Below are positions 63,438 to 64,000 of a stretch of DNA of 64,000 nt, piece by piece. This DNA comes from Diplonema papillatum (lineage: Eukaryota; Euglenozoa; Diplonemea; Diplonemida; Diplonemidae). A model generated the notes under the pieces. That model had not been told where the DNA came from. It saw nothing but the letters and a program-made list of their open reading frames with translations, and made no database searches. Made by a program: the position numbers and the translations under genes. How positions within the stretch are numbered: the first letter of the stretch is position 1; the number at the start of each line of letters is the position of its first letter. The stretch spans positions 1-64,000 of the forward strand of contig JAPJBO010001117.1 of NCBI GenBank assembly GCA_030068145.1. The letters are read 5' to 3'.

Positions 63438-63907
63438 CCCCCCCCCCAGGGCAGTGATCATGGCAAACGTTGAATGTTTGAACGTTTGACAAACGTTTGC
63501 GTTTGCAAAGTTTATGTCAAACGTGTACCAAACGTGAGTGAGGCGCTGGCTGTGGGGATCCGAGTGTGGGGTCGGCTTGTGAACACTCGAGCCACAAGGG
63601 CAAGATCTTCATGCCCGGGGCCCCAGAAAGTGGGAGGGAACACTTGCTGAAGGCTAGTATCTCCCTGTATCTCCCTGTGCACGCCTAAGGAGAACCAGAA
63701 GGATGTCTTGTTCCCCTATTTTCGTCGTGTCCGCCTGCAGCCACGTGGACAAGTGCTATCAAGGGTCGTGTACTGTGTACAGACCCGGTCCATCGATTGG
63801 CAAACGTCACGTTTGCACGTTTGTCAAACGTTTGCGTTTGATAAATCTTGTTAAACGTACGTTTGCAAACGTTTGATAACATCACTGCCCTAGCCTACTG
63901 GGGGGGG
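63438..63907. mobile_element. fold-back element rich in AAACGTTTG
   Basis: Ends: C run then AGGGCAGTGAT (63448-63458), and ATCACTGCCCT (63881-63891) then a G run. Inside each end is a 70-80 bp block of overlapping palindromes CAAACGTTTG (63463-63535 and 63800-63876). The middle is unique. No coding capacity. Looks like a fold-back (Tourist-like or foldback) element; the family is unclear. Confidence 0.6.
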
Positions 63908-63918
63908 CTAATTACTAT

Positions 63919-63994
63919 TGAACCGTATAATACAATTGAACTTTTTTTTCGGGGAATCGGCGCATCCCAACCGTATAATACAATTGAATTGTAA
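63919..63994 (+). repeat. duplicated ACCGTATAATACAATTGAA
   Basis: The 19 bp sequence occurs twice 49 bp apart at the right edge, separated by a T run. Probably part of a repeat that continues outside the window. Confidence 0.6.
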
Positions 63995-64000
63995 TGTTAC

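Overview
The window is nuclear DNA of a eukaryote, most likely a single-celled alga or other protist. The support is split genes with GT-AG introns, non-LTR retrotransposon protein, many small terminal-inverted-repeat elements, minisatellites and very long spacers. In the four introns I could phase with confidence the first exonic base after AG is always G (AG|G). Together with the style of the reverse transcriptase this recalls dinoflagellates, but four junctions do not fix the lineage.

Region 1 (1-30644) is a head-to-tail array of a roughly 10.3 kb unit: unit 1 (1-10338), unit 2 (10339-23382, lengthened by a 2960 bp insertion) and unit 3 (23383-30644, broken). The array probably continues left of the window. 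All genes that I support in a unit lie on the minus strand. They are a 1358-residue protein-primed family B DNA polymerase of the Polinton/Maverick type with an embedded endonuclease VII-like zinc motif; a two-exon (or longer) coiled-coil gene whose 7-residue repeats differ in number in every unit; a stretch of repeated exon-like blocks; a 340-residue open frame that is focally mutated in unit 3; and a short frame next to a perfect 41 bp palindrome. No integrase, packaging ATPase, protease or capsid gene was recognised in a unit.

Inside unit 2 lies a 2960 bp element (14052-17011) with inverted ends TGAGCC/GGCTCA and a 5 bp duplication (ATCAC). Units 1 and 3 supply the empty site. It carries a Cys/His-rich protein homologous to the C-terminal part of the retrotransposon proteins found further right.

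Region 2 (30645-38930) is a repeat-rich flank that ends in a tandem of 5'-truncated non-LTR retrotransposon copies on the minus strand, each separated by an identical 51 bp sequence. Region 3 (about 40.6-57.0 kb) holds exons of what may be one very large secreted protein gene (minus strand): a signal-peptide exon, beta-rich domain exons and an RCC1-repeat exon. Three separate exons have been serially duplicated, and transposon remnants lie between the exons. Region 4 (57-64 kb) is mostly repeats, tRNA-like fragments, a minisatellite, a TOD1/MUCI70 (DUF616)-like glycosyltransferase gene with a frame break, and a fold-back element at the right edge.

From what is visible, the window is dominated by mobile and repeat DNA. 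The intact polymerase frames in units 1 and 2 suggest that the array was functional recently.
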